A DNA stretch of 64,000 nt from Acheta domesticus (GCA_031308135.1 JAHLJT010004567.1:129465356-129529355); one strand, 5' to 3'. Shown: positions 11,236 to 23,335, counted from the first letter of the stretch. Made by a program: numbers and translations. The notes: a model not told the origin generated them from the sequence alone.

Positions 11236-14186
11236 GGCTATGTCAAGCTGGCACAACCACTATAGCGAAATCGCACCAAACCAAATGGAATATTTAGTAC
11301 TCATTCATTACTAATTCATTACCCAAAAATTAAATTTATTACTCTTGTCATTATTGAAAAACATGTGGTTGTGCTGGCGTGACTGTCAAGCTAGCACAAC
11401 CATTTTTAAAAAATTAGCAAAATCGATTAAAACTAATACAAATATTTAGTACTCATTTATTAATAATTTATTACACAAAAATTAAATTTATTACTCTTGC
11501 CATTATTGAAAAACATGTGGTTGTGTTGGCGTGACTGTCAAGCTAGCACAACCATTTTTAAAAAATTAGCAAAATCGATTCAAACTAATACAAATATTTA
11601 GTACTCATTTATTACTAATTTATTACTCAAAAATTAAGTTAATAACTCTCCCCGTTTATGAAAAATAAATTGTTAAACACATCGTAGATATGCAACTCGC
11701 CTGACACCATGCCTAAATTACAAATACAATTATAGAGAGAACCGATGATCCCAATGGAACGAAACCAAAAACATTATTAAATACACATTATATACTACTT
11801 TATTATTACAAAAAATAAACATAATACTGTAGCCGTTTATGAAAAAAATATTGTTAAAATCTGAATCACAGTTATTCAAACATACCAGAAATTCAAATAC
11901 GATTATAGACGGAACCAACGAGCACAATCGAACCAAACCAACCTCATAATTAATCCCACATTACATACTAATTAATTACTCTAAACAGACATTTATTACT
12001 CTTGCAATTAAAGAAGAAAAAAATGTTAAAAAATTAATCATATTCAGCCATGCCAAAAATTCAAATACGATTATAGAGAGAACCAACGAGCACAATCGAA
12101 CCAAACAAAACTCATAATTAAGCCCACATTACATACTAATTAATTACTCTAAACACACACATATTACTCTTGCCATTAAAGAGGAAAAAATTGTTTAAAT
12201 ATGAATCATATTCAGCCCTGCCAGAAATTCAAATACGATTATTGAGAGAACCAACGAGTACAATCGAACCAAATAAATCTCATAATCAAGCCCACATTAC
12301 ATACTAAATAATTACTCGAAACAGACATTTATTACTCTTGCCATTAAAGGAGAAAAAATTGTTAAAAAATTAATCATATTCAAACATGGCAGAAACTCAA
12401 ATACGATTATAGAGAGAACCAACAGGCACAATCGAACCAAACCAATCTCATAATTAAGCCCCTATTACATACTAATTAATTACTCGAAACACACATTTAT
12501 TACTCTTGCCATTAAAGAAGAAAAAATTGTTTAAATATGAATCATATTCAGCCATGCCAGAAATTCAAATACGATTATAGAGAGAACCAGATAGCACATT
12601 CGAACCAAACCAATCTCATAATTAAGCACACATTGCATACTAATTAATTACTCTAAACAGACATTTATTACTCTTGCCATTATAGAAGAAAAAATTGTGT
12701 AAATATGAATCATATTCAGCCATGCCAGAAATAAAAATACGATTATTGAGAGAACCAACGAGTACAATCGAACCAATTATATCTCATAATCAAGCCCACA
12801 TTACATACTAATTAATTACTCTAAACAGACATTTATTACTCTTGCCATTAAAGAAGAAAAAATTTTTTAAATATGAATCATATTCAGCCATGCCAGAAAT
12901 TCAAATACGATTATAGAGAGAACCAGATAGCACATTCGAACCAAACCAATCTCATAATTAAGCACACATTGCATACTAATTAATTACTCTAAACAGACAT
13001 TTATTACTCTTGCCATTAAAGAAGAAAAAATTGTGTAAATATGAATCATATTCAGCCATGCCAGAAATAAAAATACGATTATTGAGAGAACCAACGAGTA
13101 CAATCGAACCAATTATATCTCATAATCAAGCCCACATTACATACTAATTAATTACTCTAAACAGACATTTATTACTCTTGCCATTAAAGAAGAAAAAAAT
13201 TTTTAAATATGAATCATATTCAGCCATGCCAGAAATTCAAATACGATTATTGAGAGAACTAAGGAGCACAATCGAACCAAACCAATCTCATAATTAACCC
13301 CACATTACATACTAATTAATTACTCTAAACAGACATTTATTACTCTTGCCATTAAAGAAGAAAAAATTGTTAAAAAATGAATCATATTCAACCATGCCGG
13401 AAATTCAAATACGATTATAGACAGAACCAACGAGCATAATCTAACCAAACCAAACTCATAATTAAGCCCACATTATTGGTTCTCTCAATAATCGTATTTG
13501 AATTTCTGGCATGGTTGAATATGATTCATTTTTTAACAATTTTTTCTTCTTTAATGGCAAGAGTAATAAATGTCTGTTTAGAGTAATTAATTAGTATGTA
13601 ATGTGGGCTTAATTATGAGATTGGTTTGGTTCGACTGTGCTCGCTGGTTCTCCCTATAATCGTATTTGAATTTCTGTCATGGCCTAATATGATTAATTTT
13701 TTAACAATTTTTTCTTCTTTAATGGCAAGAGTGATAAATGTCTGTTTCGAGTAATTAATTAGTATGTAATGTGGGATTAATTATGAGGTTGGTTTGGTTC
13801 GATTGTGCTCGTTGGTTCTGTCTATAATCGTATTTGAATTTCTGGTATGTTAGAATAACTGTGATTCAGATTTTAACAATATTTTTTTCATAAACGGCTA
13901 CAGTATTATGTTTATTTTTTGGAATAATAAAGTAGTATATAATGTGTATTTAATAATGTTTTTGGTTTCGTTCCATTGTGATCATCGGTTCTCTCTATAA
14001 TTGTATTTGTAATTTAGGCATGGTGTCAGGCGGGTTGCATATCTACGATGTGTTTAACAATTTATTTTTCATAAACGGGGAGAGTAACTTAATTTTTGGG
14101 TAATAAATTAGTAATAAATGAGTACTAAATATTCCATTTGGTTTGGTGCGATTGTGCTCTAGTGGTTGGGCCAGCTTGACATAGCC
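11236..14186. mobile_element. Left foldback module
   Basis: Two head-to-head arms. The plus arm (11236 to about 13473) starts with two about 150-bp units containing 'GTCAAGCTAGCACAACC', then tandem units of about 166 bp ('TTTATTACTCTTGCCATTAA', 'AAATTCAAATACGATTAT'). At about 13474 the same units continue in reverse orientation to the inner terminus at 14186 (CCAGCTTGACATAGCC). There is almost no loop between the arms. No open frame of note. Structure matches foldback transposons such as Drosophila FB or Galileo, whose long inverted repeats contain internal tandem repeats. Confidence 0.8.
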
Positions 14187-14800
14187 GGGATTTTAGCGGG
14201 AAATGGAATCAGAGTGGCGGGTCTTGATCGTCCGCACCTGGCAACACTGGCTGCAACCAAGATGATGTTCGAGAAAAGATTATTAATGCAGTTTCTAGCA
14301 GGTCTGAGAGAGGAAATAGGTCGGTTCGTTTCGGTGCGTAATCCAAACACAATGCTAGAAGCAGTAGCGTTTGCAAAACAAGAAGAAGCGATTGCTAGGA
14401 ATTATGCATCTGCGACACGAATAGTCAACTCGCTGAACTCTCTTGGCGGCAACCCCTCTGCAAGAGTACGCACAGTGGGCAACAATGCCGCAATCGGCGG
14501 TACAAAATTCTTTTTATGCGCCCAACTCGCCGTAAGGGTATACGCAACAGGCAATACCGCCACAACCGTCTGTGCCGGAGCAGAGTTCCGCCTTTCCCTC
14601 TTATGGTAATATAAGAGAGGGCAACCGAGATTCCTCATCGGCATTGCCGTTCGGTGCAGGTTCCGAGTTCTTTGCCATTCAGCATCCACCCCGAGGTCGG
14701 AGCCCGGGATTCGCACAGTAACCACCGCCACCTCCTCGACAATCACTCGCAGCGAGAGTGTGCTATCATTGCGGAAAACCAGGCCATTTTTCAAATTGTA
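14187..14800 (+). pseudogene. LTR-retrotransposon gag fragment (left copy)
   Basis: Begins at the foldback boundary without its own start. Residues such as MMFEKRLLMQFLAGL and FVSVRNPNTMLEAV fit the C-terminal capsid region of Ty3/gypsy-type Gag. The frame then shifts and has a TAA in the proline-rich stretch, after which a CCHC zinc knuckle (VCYHCGKPGHFSNC) is encoded near 14757-14796. The knuckle is where the nested insert begins. The matching downstream zinc knuckles and protease are at 21935-22214, over 7 kb away. Gag packages element RNA in particles; this copy cannot make a full protein. Confidence 0.75.
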
Positions 14801-15592
14801 TTATTTTTCAAATAGCTGCCGACGTTTTTCGTACATACCCCCACCATGCCTCCAACACCGGAGTTGAGTCTCCTCCTTGTAGACTTCGTGCACACAACGC
14901 TGTCTCAAACGAACATCGATGTCGGCCATCTTACAAACTTCTGCTGTGCTGCCACCTGTTGACGCAGAAAGTTACTACTGCAGTGGATTGCAGGTTTGAG
15001 GAATGGCGCCAAATTCAAATTTTTCACTTAACTTAATTTTTTTAAGTAGAAAAAAAATAGAAAGCATTACTTTTTGACTGACCTACGTAATTGTAACTAA
15101 CACAAGTGGTGCTGCGGAATACCACAGACATTTCGCACTATTAAATACGTATGTAATATGCAAGAAAGTAAAAATCTAACGCAGAAACAATGAACCTAAA
15201 TTTTGTTTTAGTATTATGTACTTAATGTTTATATTAATTATGTAATAATTACATAAAAAATGATTTTATAATAATTATGTTCAAGTATTATATATTGCGG
15301 ATCTTACACTACTGCGCATTACTTTCGAAAAACAATGACTAATAAAGTAAAAGTTTTCTAAATGTTCGAAGTGATACATGAAATGGTATAATACTAGTGT
15401 AAATGATTTTTACGAACTAAAAGCAATACACGTAATAACAATAAACCAATATTCAATGTTTTCAATTGGCCGTAGGGCTGACAAATGTAGTTATTAAATT
15501 AATTCGATAAAACAATCGAATGCAACATGCAGTAAATTATTTCCCCTTCAACTAGTTTAACTCGTTAATATAACTCAAAATATTTCACTCAC
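14801..15592. other. Arm segment, no recognised gene (left); mirrored at 33566-34357
   Basis: Includes at 15062-15081 the inverse of GGTCAGTCAAAAAGTAATGC, a phrase that resembles mariner inverted termini; the partner terminus was not found. Otherwise AT-rich with no supported open frame. Confidence 0.4.
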
Positions 15593-15681
15593 CTTCCCGG
15601 TTCGGAGGGAAATCTGAAGAAACGTATTTCTCTTCTCTGCCGAATAGCGTTGGCACAGCCTGGAACCCAGCATTTCGCCAT
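15593..15681 (-). pseudogene. THAP-domain first exon (left copy)
   Basis: Mirror of 33477-33565. Encodes MAKCWVPGCANAI... and ends at a GTGAGT donor. See the right-arm copy for detail. Confidence 0.65.
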
Positions 15682-16289
15682 CGATATTTTCCAAATTTTA
15701 TTCAAAGTTCGCCAAACCAAATAACGCGCCCAAACAATATGACACAAGAAACACGTGATTTGCCCCCTTCTCCATTCTCCATCCCCACTAGTGGAGAGGG
15801 CAGTGCCTTGCCACGAGTTTAGGGGGCGTTGCCCCAGGTCGGGAACGTGTTTTCATGGAAAAGATGAATGGTAGAAGGTTCATAATCTCGTACCGCTACC
15901 TAACGAGCAAATTACCGAAGCAGCGTTTGAAATTACGCATGTACCTTAAAATAGATGTCGCCACATGGAAACGATGCTAGCGAAACCTTTAGTCCATACT
16001 CTCAAACAGCGAGAGTTTCCCCTCCTCTTATATATTCCTCCATGACAAAACCATAAACTTGAAATAATCGTCAAGTAATGTGACATATATACATCCTAAG
16101 GCTTAAAATTTAGATGGAATAAAGTAGCCAATGTTGGCTGAATTTTAACAATCAGTTTTTCACAGTTGACAACTTCCTAATCTTATCATATTTTATAAAG
16201 TTGTCATTTTTTATTTTAATGTAATTATTCTGTAAAATGTTTGTTGACACTTTCACTATATATGTCTCTAGATTTCATTTATAGCATGA
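15682..16289. other. Arm segment with promoter-like TATA stretch, mirrored at 32869-33476
   Basis: On the minus strand it precedes the THAP exon and contains a TATATAAGAGG-type sequence about 350 bp upstream of the ATG. No other feature recognised. Confidence 0.35.
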
Positions 16290-16530
16290 ACATTAAAACT
16301 TAATTCTATTAGAAAGAAAATTGTGCTGTGTAAGTGCTTTTTCATTGAAATTAATAACATCTCTTTGATGTTGAGTTTGCAAAAATGCCATTTCATTTTC
16401 AACAGATGCCAATTTCGGCACAGTAATATAATTTAAAATAATTACATTTACATCAGGCTGAGGATATAATAATCCACCCGTGTCTCTATTTTTCATTAAA
16501 TCAAATTTTAAAGTACTTTCAACTTCAAAT
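16290..16530 (-). pseudogene. P-element-like transposase C-terminal fragment (left copy)
   Basis: Mirror of 32628-32868. The open frame includes TGGLLYPQPDV, resembling the (R)GGLxYP motif near the C terminus of P/THAP9 transposases. Short and without flanking domains, so this is a weak assignment. Confidence 0.45.
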
Positions 16531-16765
16531 AATTTGTCTCATAATAGATGACTTCGACAAACTCCACATTTGATTTACTTCATCACACTGGCACAATATC
16601 CCCCTAAGTGTATTACTGGCAAGTACAGTGGGTAGACAACGAATTAGGAATTTCCGTAAGTTCTTATATTTTAAAGCTTTATGTCAGTTTGTATATTAGT
16701 TACAAATCTCTTACTATAATTAAAAAGTATTAACTAATGTACTTATTTTCACATTACTTTTGCAA

Positions 16766-17241
16766 TCTAATACTTGGTGGCACCACCTTTTGCTTTAATA
16801 ACAGCCGCAACGCGTCTTGGCGTGCTGTTGATACTCCGTGCCACAGATTCAGTAATAGCTGCATCCTGTTGCCATACTCGTTCCAGACGCTGTTTAAGTT
16901 AAGGAATATTAGTGCATGTTGAACCAATGACCTTGTTCTTCATAATATTCCATATTCCTTCTATGGGATTTAGGTCTGGGCTGTCCCCTGGCCAGGCCAA
17001 CAGTTGATGCTCAATTGCTGCAGATGACTCATGATAAATTTTGTTAGTATAGGGTACCCCATCCTGCATGAAGATACCATCCTTTTTTTGGATACCACTC
17101 GCTCATTTTGAGGAATTAGACAAGTATCTAGGACGAGTTTGTAATGTTCCTTCCTGATAGTACCGTCATCAAAATACAATGGTCCAGCGCCATGCACCAT
17201 GCGCCATGCATAGATATCACACTCCACACCATAAGTTTACC
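16766..17241 (-). pseudogene. Tc1-like transposase C-terminal relic (left copy)
   Basis: Mirror of 31917-32392; carries the same stops and frame breaks. See the right-arm copy. Confidence 0.8.
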
Positions 17242-19335
17242 GGGATATTTAACAGTTTCCTTGACCATAGCCCGCTAGTATGCCTAACAGCCGCGGCACT
17301 TCGCCAATCCTTATGGAAGCCAGCGAACGGACGAAGTTCACATTGTGGCCGCTGGAGCGCTGGTCGCCGACCATTCGCGAGACCTTCGGGCCGTTTTAAT
17401 GCATAGGGAAATGCCCGCGTTTCGGACGATTTTGGTCACTTACTGTGATATGAGACATTATAAACTCGTGTTGGTGGTAATATTAAACAATACTGAAATT
17501 ATATTTCACTGTGCCGTTTGCTTAAAAGAAATTGTGGAGTGAATGATGTCTTTAAGGTTTTTAAAGACAAGGGATGCAAACGAAAAAAATAGAAAACTAT
17601 TATTTTATCAGTTTTATACTATGTTTATATTTTCAAACTGTATTATTCTTCAATCTATATTACACGCTCAAAAAAGTAAAAATTCAAAATACAAGTATTC
17701 GGGAAAATAATCGCTAAATAACAGGGAGAAACTAGTTCTAAAACGGACGACGGGCGCTGTTGTAAATAATACTCAGGGAAGTTCACTCAAAAAAAGTACT
17801 CCAAATCACTATTGCCCTGGTAAAAACGTTCTCACCTAGAGATAGTCATAAAATTACTTTCGACTAGCGAAATTCATATTGGCGCTCTCATGGAGGTACA
17901 AGAAAAAGCTAGACATTTTCAATAAGAGCAACTAAAGTACAATGTAGACATTATTTCTAATTCTTTGCGTAGTCCGCTTCCAAATTCCACAACAATGATA
18001 GAACAATAAATCAAACATCAGAAATAAAAATCAACAAACAGACATCTCGTGATATCCAATGACGTTTGTGAGAAAATGTGTCACTTTTTGATTGACAAGT
18101 GTTACAATACGAGAAATATCCAAAACTGTCTCAAACGATCATTCCCAGTACATGGAGCCAGTATGTTTATATTGAACGTAAACAAAATTGTTTGTGCTAT
18201 TTGTGAGTGTTTTTTCAAGATTTGTATCGAATTTTGAGAATAAACTGAATTGTTAGGTTGCCGTAGGGTCAATCCATTTTAAGTGGTCCAGAATTTAATA
18301 AATTGGTCGCTCGGCCATCTCGAAAAAAATTCATATTTTGTACATAAATTTCCTTATGTTTTGGCTGTTCAAAACCATCTTTAACTTTTTTTATTGTACC
18401 TGGTTTACAAATGGCGGCCATTTTTGTTTCCCGCCGTGCGCCATTTTTCGCGTTCGCAGACATTTACTCGTTCCTAAATTGCTCAGCTCTCGATTGTTCT
18501 AGCACTCTAGAATAAAAAGCATTCGATTCAGCATACTTTGGCCTGCAAATCGAAATATTATTTATCTATTTACTATGTTTTTATTTGGGCAATATTTGTA
18601 ACAAAATCTAAGGAACGCGAATGAACGAAATTCGATATTCAGAGAGTAATTCCTCAAAGAAGGAATAGAATCTAAGCCTTAATTTTTTCTGTGCTTTTAC
18701 ACACAACAGTATAGTTACTTTTTGTAAAATATCATTGGTATATAACGTACCCCTTGAAAATTGCATCCTCTTGAAAATTGGAATTTTGGATTTTTTCCCA
18801 ATTTTGAACTGTAATATCTCAGTTGGGGGACCAGATAAAAATCTGAAAATTGCACACATGCTAGACCGCTATCATACCAAACTTCAGTAAAAATTACAAC
18901 TTTTAGATTTAACTCGAAGTATTTTTAAAAAAATTGAAAACTTACGAAAAAAAGGCTTCATTTCCCCATTGAGGTTACATTGTGCCAAGTAGTAAACACA
19001 TTATTTTGAAGCTATTTTAAACTAAAATCTACATTGATTTAAAATAATTAATTATACTTAATAATTAATGTACATAAAAGTGGCCTAATATATAATTTGC
19101 ATTATTACGTATATTTTTCTCCAAAACAAACTTACAATTTGACATCTACGTCCGTAATTGAAAAATGGTTATCTTGATTTTGAAATCTGAACCGCTTAAA
19201 ACAAAAAGTATTTATAAAATACAACAAATAAATAAATTCAGCGTTTTGTTTATGTTTTTGCGTTTAAATTTGCCATTTATTCATGCTTGAATGTACGTAT
19301 GATCATACTATACGTAGAATCATACGATAAAAACT
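17242..19335. other. Arm segment without recognised gene, mirrored at 29823-31916
   Basis: About 2.1 kb of AT-rich sequence. Several 60-85-codon open frames exist on both strands and are duplicated in the mirror copy, but none shows a known domain. Near 18400-18440 (minus strand) there are 'ATGGCCGCCATTTG' and 'ATGGCGCACGGCGGG' stretches of unknown meaning. Confidence 0.4.
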
Positions 19336-20067
19336 ATGGCGTTGTTGAATTTACGAGCACCGAAAAACTTCCGCCCTCCCATTATTACATCTGAAATTGA
19401 TTACCGGGAGTTATTTAGATGTGATAAGGAAAATGTGGAGTGGTTAGCAAACCACTTCCGTGGCGAATCTACGGAGACGAACGTGCAAAGACTGGAAATT
19501 TTCCTTCGTTTTGTAAGTGATCCAGGTTTTCAAATTGGATCACTTACAAATCGCACAGGAAAAGATATTGCTGTTCATCGTTCCACAGTATCAAAGACTA
19601 TTCAAAACTATTGTAAACCAAAAAATAAATGACAAGTCCCATATTTGGATAAAATTTCCAAAACGCAATAATGTTAATATTGCACAGGCAGAATGGGTTC
19701 AGCGTTTCAACTTTCCTAGCGCAATTGGCGCCATAGACTGTACTCACGTACGAATAATGAAACCGTCTACACATGGAGATGAATACCTCAACCGCGAGGG
19801 ATTTATGTCCATTAATGTTCAGCCACTTGTAATTATAAGGAAGAGTTTACTAGTATAGATGCCCAGGGGTCAGCTTTGTTCATGATAAGAGAATTCTAAA
19901 ACGAAGCAAGCTCTATGGCGTAATGAATCGCCAACGAAGTGATGCTGTTCTGCTAGGGGACAGCGGATATGGCATTACTTCTTGGCTACAAACTCCATTC
20001 AGAGATCCACGAACGCCACAAGAACGTGCTTATAATTATCTGTTAAAAAAAGAAAGACCCGGGCGAC
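19336..20067 (+). pseudogene. PIF/Harbinger (HARBI1-like) transposase relic (left copy)
   Basis: Harbinger transposases cut and paste DNA using a DDE nuclease. Here an N-terminal helical segment (19336-19630, MALLNLRAPKNFRPP...) is followed, after a frame break, by the DDE_Tnp_4 signature AIDCTHVRI and YLNREGFMSINVQ (about 19720-19830), then another frame break and LLGDSGY...WLQTPF (about 19950-20000) carrying the second catalytic Asp. The sequence ends at RERPGRP-like residues before the third acidic residue region, beside a poly-G tract. Two frame breaks and loss of the end make it inactive. Identical in the mirror at 29091-29822. Confidence 0.85.
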
Positions 20068-20935
20068 CCACATCGCCTGTAAACAGCCGCGGGGGGGGGG
20101 GGGGGAACTTCGGAGACCCGACTGAGTACTGTACTATTCAATACAAATTACATGTAATACATATGAACAAAATACATGTAGTGTAAGCTCTTAAATACAC
20201 AGATAACCAAAAAATGAATAAAACGGTACCACAACAAAAGACATAAAAAACAAAATAATTGAGGAAAGGCATGACACATTAAAAAACACTGGACAAGAAG
20301 GCATAATTCGTAGATATGTACAACAGTCACTTAAAAAAGGGCAAAAATATGTAGCATAAAGAGATGCAACATGAAATAGACACCTAAAGAGGCATAACAC
20401 TTGACAGAATAAAAGAAACGAATCTACTTATGACATAAAACAATATTCTTTGGCTTGCGTTTGTTTTGCAGATCTTGCATTAGTTCATGAGTCTATTAGT
20501 CCTTTTGATTTCAACTACTATTTTATTTACATTTTGCGTCACTTTCTTCTTGTACTTACAATTCACTATCACACAATAACTTTTGCACTTAAGTTTTCAG
20601 CATAACAATATTTTCTTGTACGTTCGCAACACAAAACTAATAACTATTTACGGCTTCAACACATACACAAGGAGGCCTTTGCTTTCCCTTAGCGCCAGGT
20701 CCTCGATTATTGCCTTGGTAAAGCCACATGGATTAGGCGAAGGTTCTGTTAAACTGCGGGTGGTTCTGTCCGTTGCTTTGTCGTTTGCGGCTTCAGCGGT
20801 GTTTGGCGGTCGGTCAGCCATCATCCGTCAGTCATACACGCGCGCCTCCGGCTGGGGACGCAGACCGTGCGCGTATGACGGCAGGTCCATATCGCACGCG
20901 GTGGGCATCTCATCTGCCGGCGCATTCCTGTTGCC
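20068..20935. other. Arm segment with poly-G tract, mirrored at 28226-29090
   Basis: A 15-base G run at 20091-20105 separates the Harbinger relic from AT-rich sequence. From about 20690 the composition turns GC-rich and leads into the repeat-bearing ORF on the minus strand. Overlapping open frames of 155 and 213 codons on the plus strand are shadows of that GC-rich stretch. Confidence 0.45.
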
Positions 20936-21910
20936 CTACGATAGTGACTGCTTGCCCCACAGGCAGGGCCTGCGCTCGAACCCAGGAGTGCCCGGCACAA
21001 GCAACGGGAAGTTCATCTCGCATGTGGCGGCCAGCATCTCGCCCGCCAGCACGTTCGCGTCGCCCGTCACCAATAGCAGCAAGTCACGTAGGCAGCATTT
21101 GCGCTCGAACCGAGAAGTGTCCACGACGCGGTCAGGGCTCCACCGCCGGGACCTTCTCGCGCCTTCCACACACCAGCAAGTGGGCAGGATCGAATTCGGC
21201 TGCAGATTCTGCGGAGGCGAGTAGGCCAGGAGGCTCGTGATGAGCGTTGGCCTCACAGTATGTTGGGCCAGACACTCGGTCATGCCTCGCTGCTCCTCCG
21301 CCGCAACGCCGGCCTCCGGCTCCAGCAGCGACGACAATCGCGCCAATTCGCCACTTTGGAAAGTAGTAGGAAGTTTTGGATACCATCTAGGATCTGAGAC
21401 ACTGGACTGAGATGCAGCTGCATGAGGCACAATTGAAGCAAGTCCTTCTTTTGAGTCAGAAGTTACACTATGCAAAATACTGGATACGTCAACACGTTCT
21501 AATGTATCAATTTCTTTCTTTTTGAATCCCGGAATTTTGGAATTGGTAAGCAGCGCTGCGCGAGGATCAATTTTTATATTATTGGTCTTAAGTGTTCTAC
21601 AAGGGGCAACTACGGGAGAATCCTCAACCTCATTTGACACCTCTACTAAATTTATTAAAACATTGGAAATCTTCTCATTAGGCGTACAGGCACATTTACC
21701 CTCTGTCCCGCCCACGTTCATCTTTCTAACCGGAAACACATGAGCTTCCCCTTCGGGCATACAAGCGCATTTCTCTTCTGTCCCGCCTGCGTTCATCTTA
21801 CTAGCGCGAAAAACGTGAGTTTCCCCTTCGGGCATACAAGCGCGTTTCCCCGCTGTCCCGCCCGCGTTCATCTTACTAGCTCGAAAAACGTGGGTTTCCC
21901 CTTCGGGCAT
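20936..21910 (-). CDS. ORF of unknown function with 25-residue repeats (left copy)
   Basis: Mirror of 27251-28225 on the plus strand, 324 codons here because the upstream repeat units are missing at the spacer edge (21930). One visible residue difference from the right copy (FPVRKMN against FQVRKMN). See the right-arm copy for the description. Confidence 0.45.
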   Translation of the reverse strand: MPEGETHVFRASKMNAGGTAGKRACMPEGETHVFRASKMNAGGTEEKCACMPEGEAHVFPVRKMNVGGTEGKCACTPNEKISNVLINLVEVSNEVEDSPVVAPCRTLKTNNIKIDPRAALLTNSKIPGFKKKEIDTLERVDVSSILHSVTSDSKEGLASIVPHAAASQSSVSDPRWYPKLPTTFQSGELARLSSLLEPEAGVAAEEQRGMTECLAQHTVRPTLITSLLAYSPPQNLQPNSILPTCWCVEGARRSRRWSPDRVVDTSRFERKCCLRDLLLLVTGDANVLAGEMLAATCEMNFPLLVPGTPGFERRPCLWGKQSLS

Positions 21911-21930
21911 ACAAGCGCGTATCTCCGCTG
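21690..21930 (-). repeat. 75-bp tandem repeat array (left copy)
   Basis: Three or so head-to-tail units of about 75 bp, each encoding a variant of ACMPEGETHVFRASKMNAGG. The unit sequence 'CGCGCTTGTATGCCCGAAGG' (minus strand) recurs in the spacer and right arm. Confidence 0.85.
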
Positions 21931-21934
21931 AAAG

Positions 21935-22214
21935 TGTTGTAACTGCGGGCAGTCAGACCACAACATACTGAAATGCCCATTGATAATACGTAGTAAATGT
22001 AAAGAATCCGGCCACAGTACGGTAGACTGTCAAAAACAGGACGTGAATTTCGGAAACTGATAAATCCCGATCACGAGGTCTGGGATGAAGTATTAGCCGT
22101 TACCCCGTCGGAGGGCATGACAATTAGTGTAGGTATTTTAGGACGTCAGCACCAATTTCTGGTCGACACAGGAGCTGCGGTTACTTTATGCGATTCCAAA
22201 ATTTTTCGAAACGG
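21935..22214 (+). pseudogene. Retrotransposon zinc knuckles and aspartic protease fragment
   Basis: Single-copy segment between the arms. A perfect CCHC box (CNCGQSDHNILKC, 21938-21976) is followed by a second (KCKESGHSTVDC) in which the first Cys codon reads CGT. After a frame change comes FLVDTGAAVTLCDS with the catalytic DTG at 22165-22173, the signature of a retropepsin that matures Gag-Pol. It ends near 22214 by running into the 75-bp repeat. With the knuckle at 14757 this continues the gag fragment split by the insert. The mirror side lacks this piece. Confidence 0.8.
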
Positions 22215-22305
22215 ATACGCGCTTGTACGCCCGAAGAGGAAACTCACGTTTTTCGCGCTAGTAAGATGAATGCGGGCGGGACAGCGGAGATACGCGCTTG
22301 TACGC
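22215..22305 (+). repeat. 75-bp repeat unit, plus orientation, left of P-like element
   Basis: One unit and a fraction, in the orientation of the right-arm array, separated from that array (27108 onward) by the P-like element. Removing the P-like element would join the two into one array. Confidence 0.75.
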
Positions 22306-22563
22306 TTCGAGCCCCTACCAACCCCTACCTCTGAGCACTAGCGCCAACCGTACAAATTGGATGATGCGTTCGTCGCCATATTAGGGGCAAGAACAGCACG
22401 TGCGAGATTGTGAATCAGTTGTGAATGGACCTTTTACGTGCTTCTGTGCTGAACAGGTGCTGAATAAAGTGCGTTTGTGAGCATTCACGTGTGTTTTCAG
22501 TGATCACATGCTTCTTTGTTTGTGTTCAGTGTTGTTTAACACATATTCCAAAAATATTGAAAA

Positions 22564-22823
22564 ATGGTAAAATCGTGTGCTGCATTTAATTGCACTCTTA
22601 AGAACTCTGGTATATCATTTCGTAAGTAAGTACATGGAATTCTATTCTGTGTGAGGTTATTATTATTCCTTGTTACAGTTCTCATTGTCCTTTTACTCTC
22701 AGGTTTCCTCTTAGAGATGCAGAAAGACTTGCAGAGTGGCTGGGAAGAATCAGGAGGGAGAAATTTACTCCCACAGAACACAGTGTGTTATGCAGTGAAC
22801 ATTTTGAAGAAGAACGTTTTTGA
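22564..22823 (+). pseudogene. THAP DNA-binding domain of P-like transposase (two exons)
   Basis: Exon 1 22564-22625 starts MVKSCAAFNC and exon 2 starts at 22703 after TACTCTCAG; using the donor GTAAGT at 22626 restores the frame as ...SFRKFPLRDAERLAEW. The C2CH zinc residues are visible: C5, C10, then C and H in SVLCSEHF. The FP (KFPL) motif and WxxRI-type spacing are typical of THAP domains, which bind transposon ends. A TGA at 22821 interrupts the frame right after the EERF stretch, before the expected AVPTIF-like box. Choosing the donor at 22622 instead gives a non-THAP frame. Confidence 0.85.
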
Positions 22824-23244
22824 TTATAAATTCTATATAGGTTTACGGAACTTTATGACCCCTTATTTAATGTATTTAAAAAATAACAGCACTGTATTAA
22901 TTTTGTGTAACACAAAATTCACCTGTTGAAACAGCATTCAATTATATACTGCTAATGGTTTTCAAAATATTTACATTCAAATTAGGGCTCTGAAAAAAGT
23001 TATATGAAACTGCTAATCATTTTCAAATATTTACATTATTAGGTGGCTCTGAAAAATATATAATCAATTGTTTTCACAATAAATATGTGAAAGAAACATT
23101 ACGAAAAATTATGCAGCTATACATTTATACAAGAATTAATTTATGCAGTTTGTCTTGTAAGTCGTATTTTGTATTTTGTAAATATATTTTGTAGTCTCCA
23201 CATATGATCAAATGAAATATTGTTCTGGATTTATTATATGTATT

Positions 23245-23335
23245 TACTAGATCCTGAAGAAGAAGGGAAATGTCCTTCGAAACGTTGGGAAAGGTTGTTT
23301 AATAAAAATATCAATATTGTGTCTGCCTGAAAATT
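23245..23335 (+). other. Nested repeat motif inside the P-like element
   Basis: 'CCTGAAGAAGAAGGG' followed by 'CCTTCGAAACGTTGGG' and an AATAAAAAT stretch. This pair of phrases is widespread in animal repeats; it probably marks a small insertion between the THAP exons and the catalytic region. Confidence 0.4.

Larger units (their letters stand above)
13740..21930. repeat. Left arm of near-perfect inverted duplication
   Basis: Reverse complement of 27231-35418; paired positions sum to 49158 outside and 49161 inside a poly-G tract (15 G at 20091-20105 against 12 C at 29056-29067). I noticed only a handful of single-base differences, for example those changing three or four residues between mirrored open frames. 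Similarity fades gradually outside 13740 because both sides lie in diverged foldback repeats, and stops sharply at 21930. Confidence 0.9.

Noticed and set aside
11236..14186. Left foldback module as an independent insertion
   Set aside because: Its two ends lack matching flanking duplications; only the outer ends of the left and right modules match.
20773..21240. 155- and 213-codon open frames on the plus strand
   Set aside because: They overlap each other and the longer repeat-bearing frame on the opposite strand, in a GC-rich stretch where stops are rare.
23249..23285. Hammerhead ribozyme-like core (CTGAAGA ... CGAAAC)
   Set aside because: The CTGANGA and GAAA boxes are present, but the helix between them does not pair at its base and no partner for stems I and III was found.
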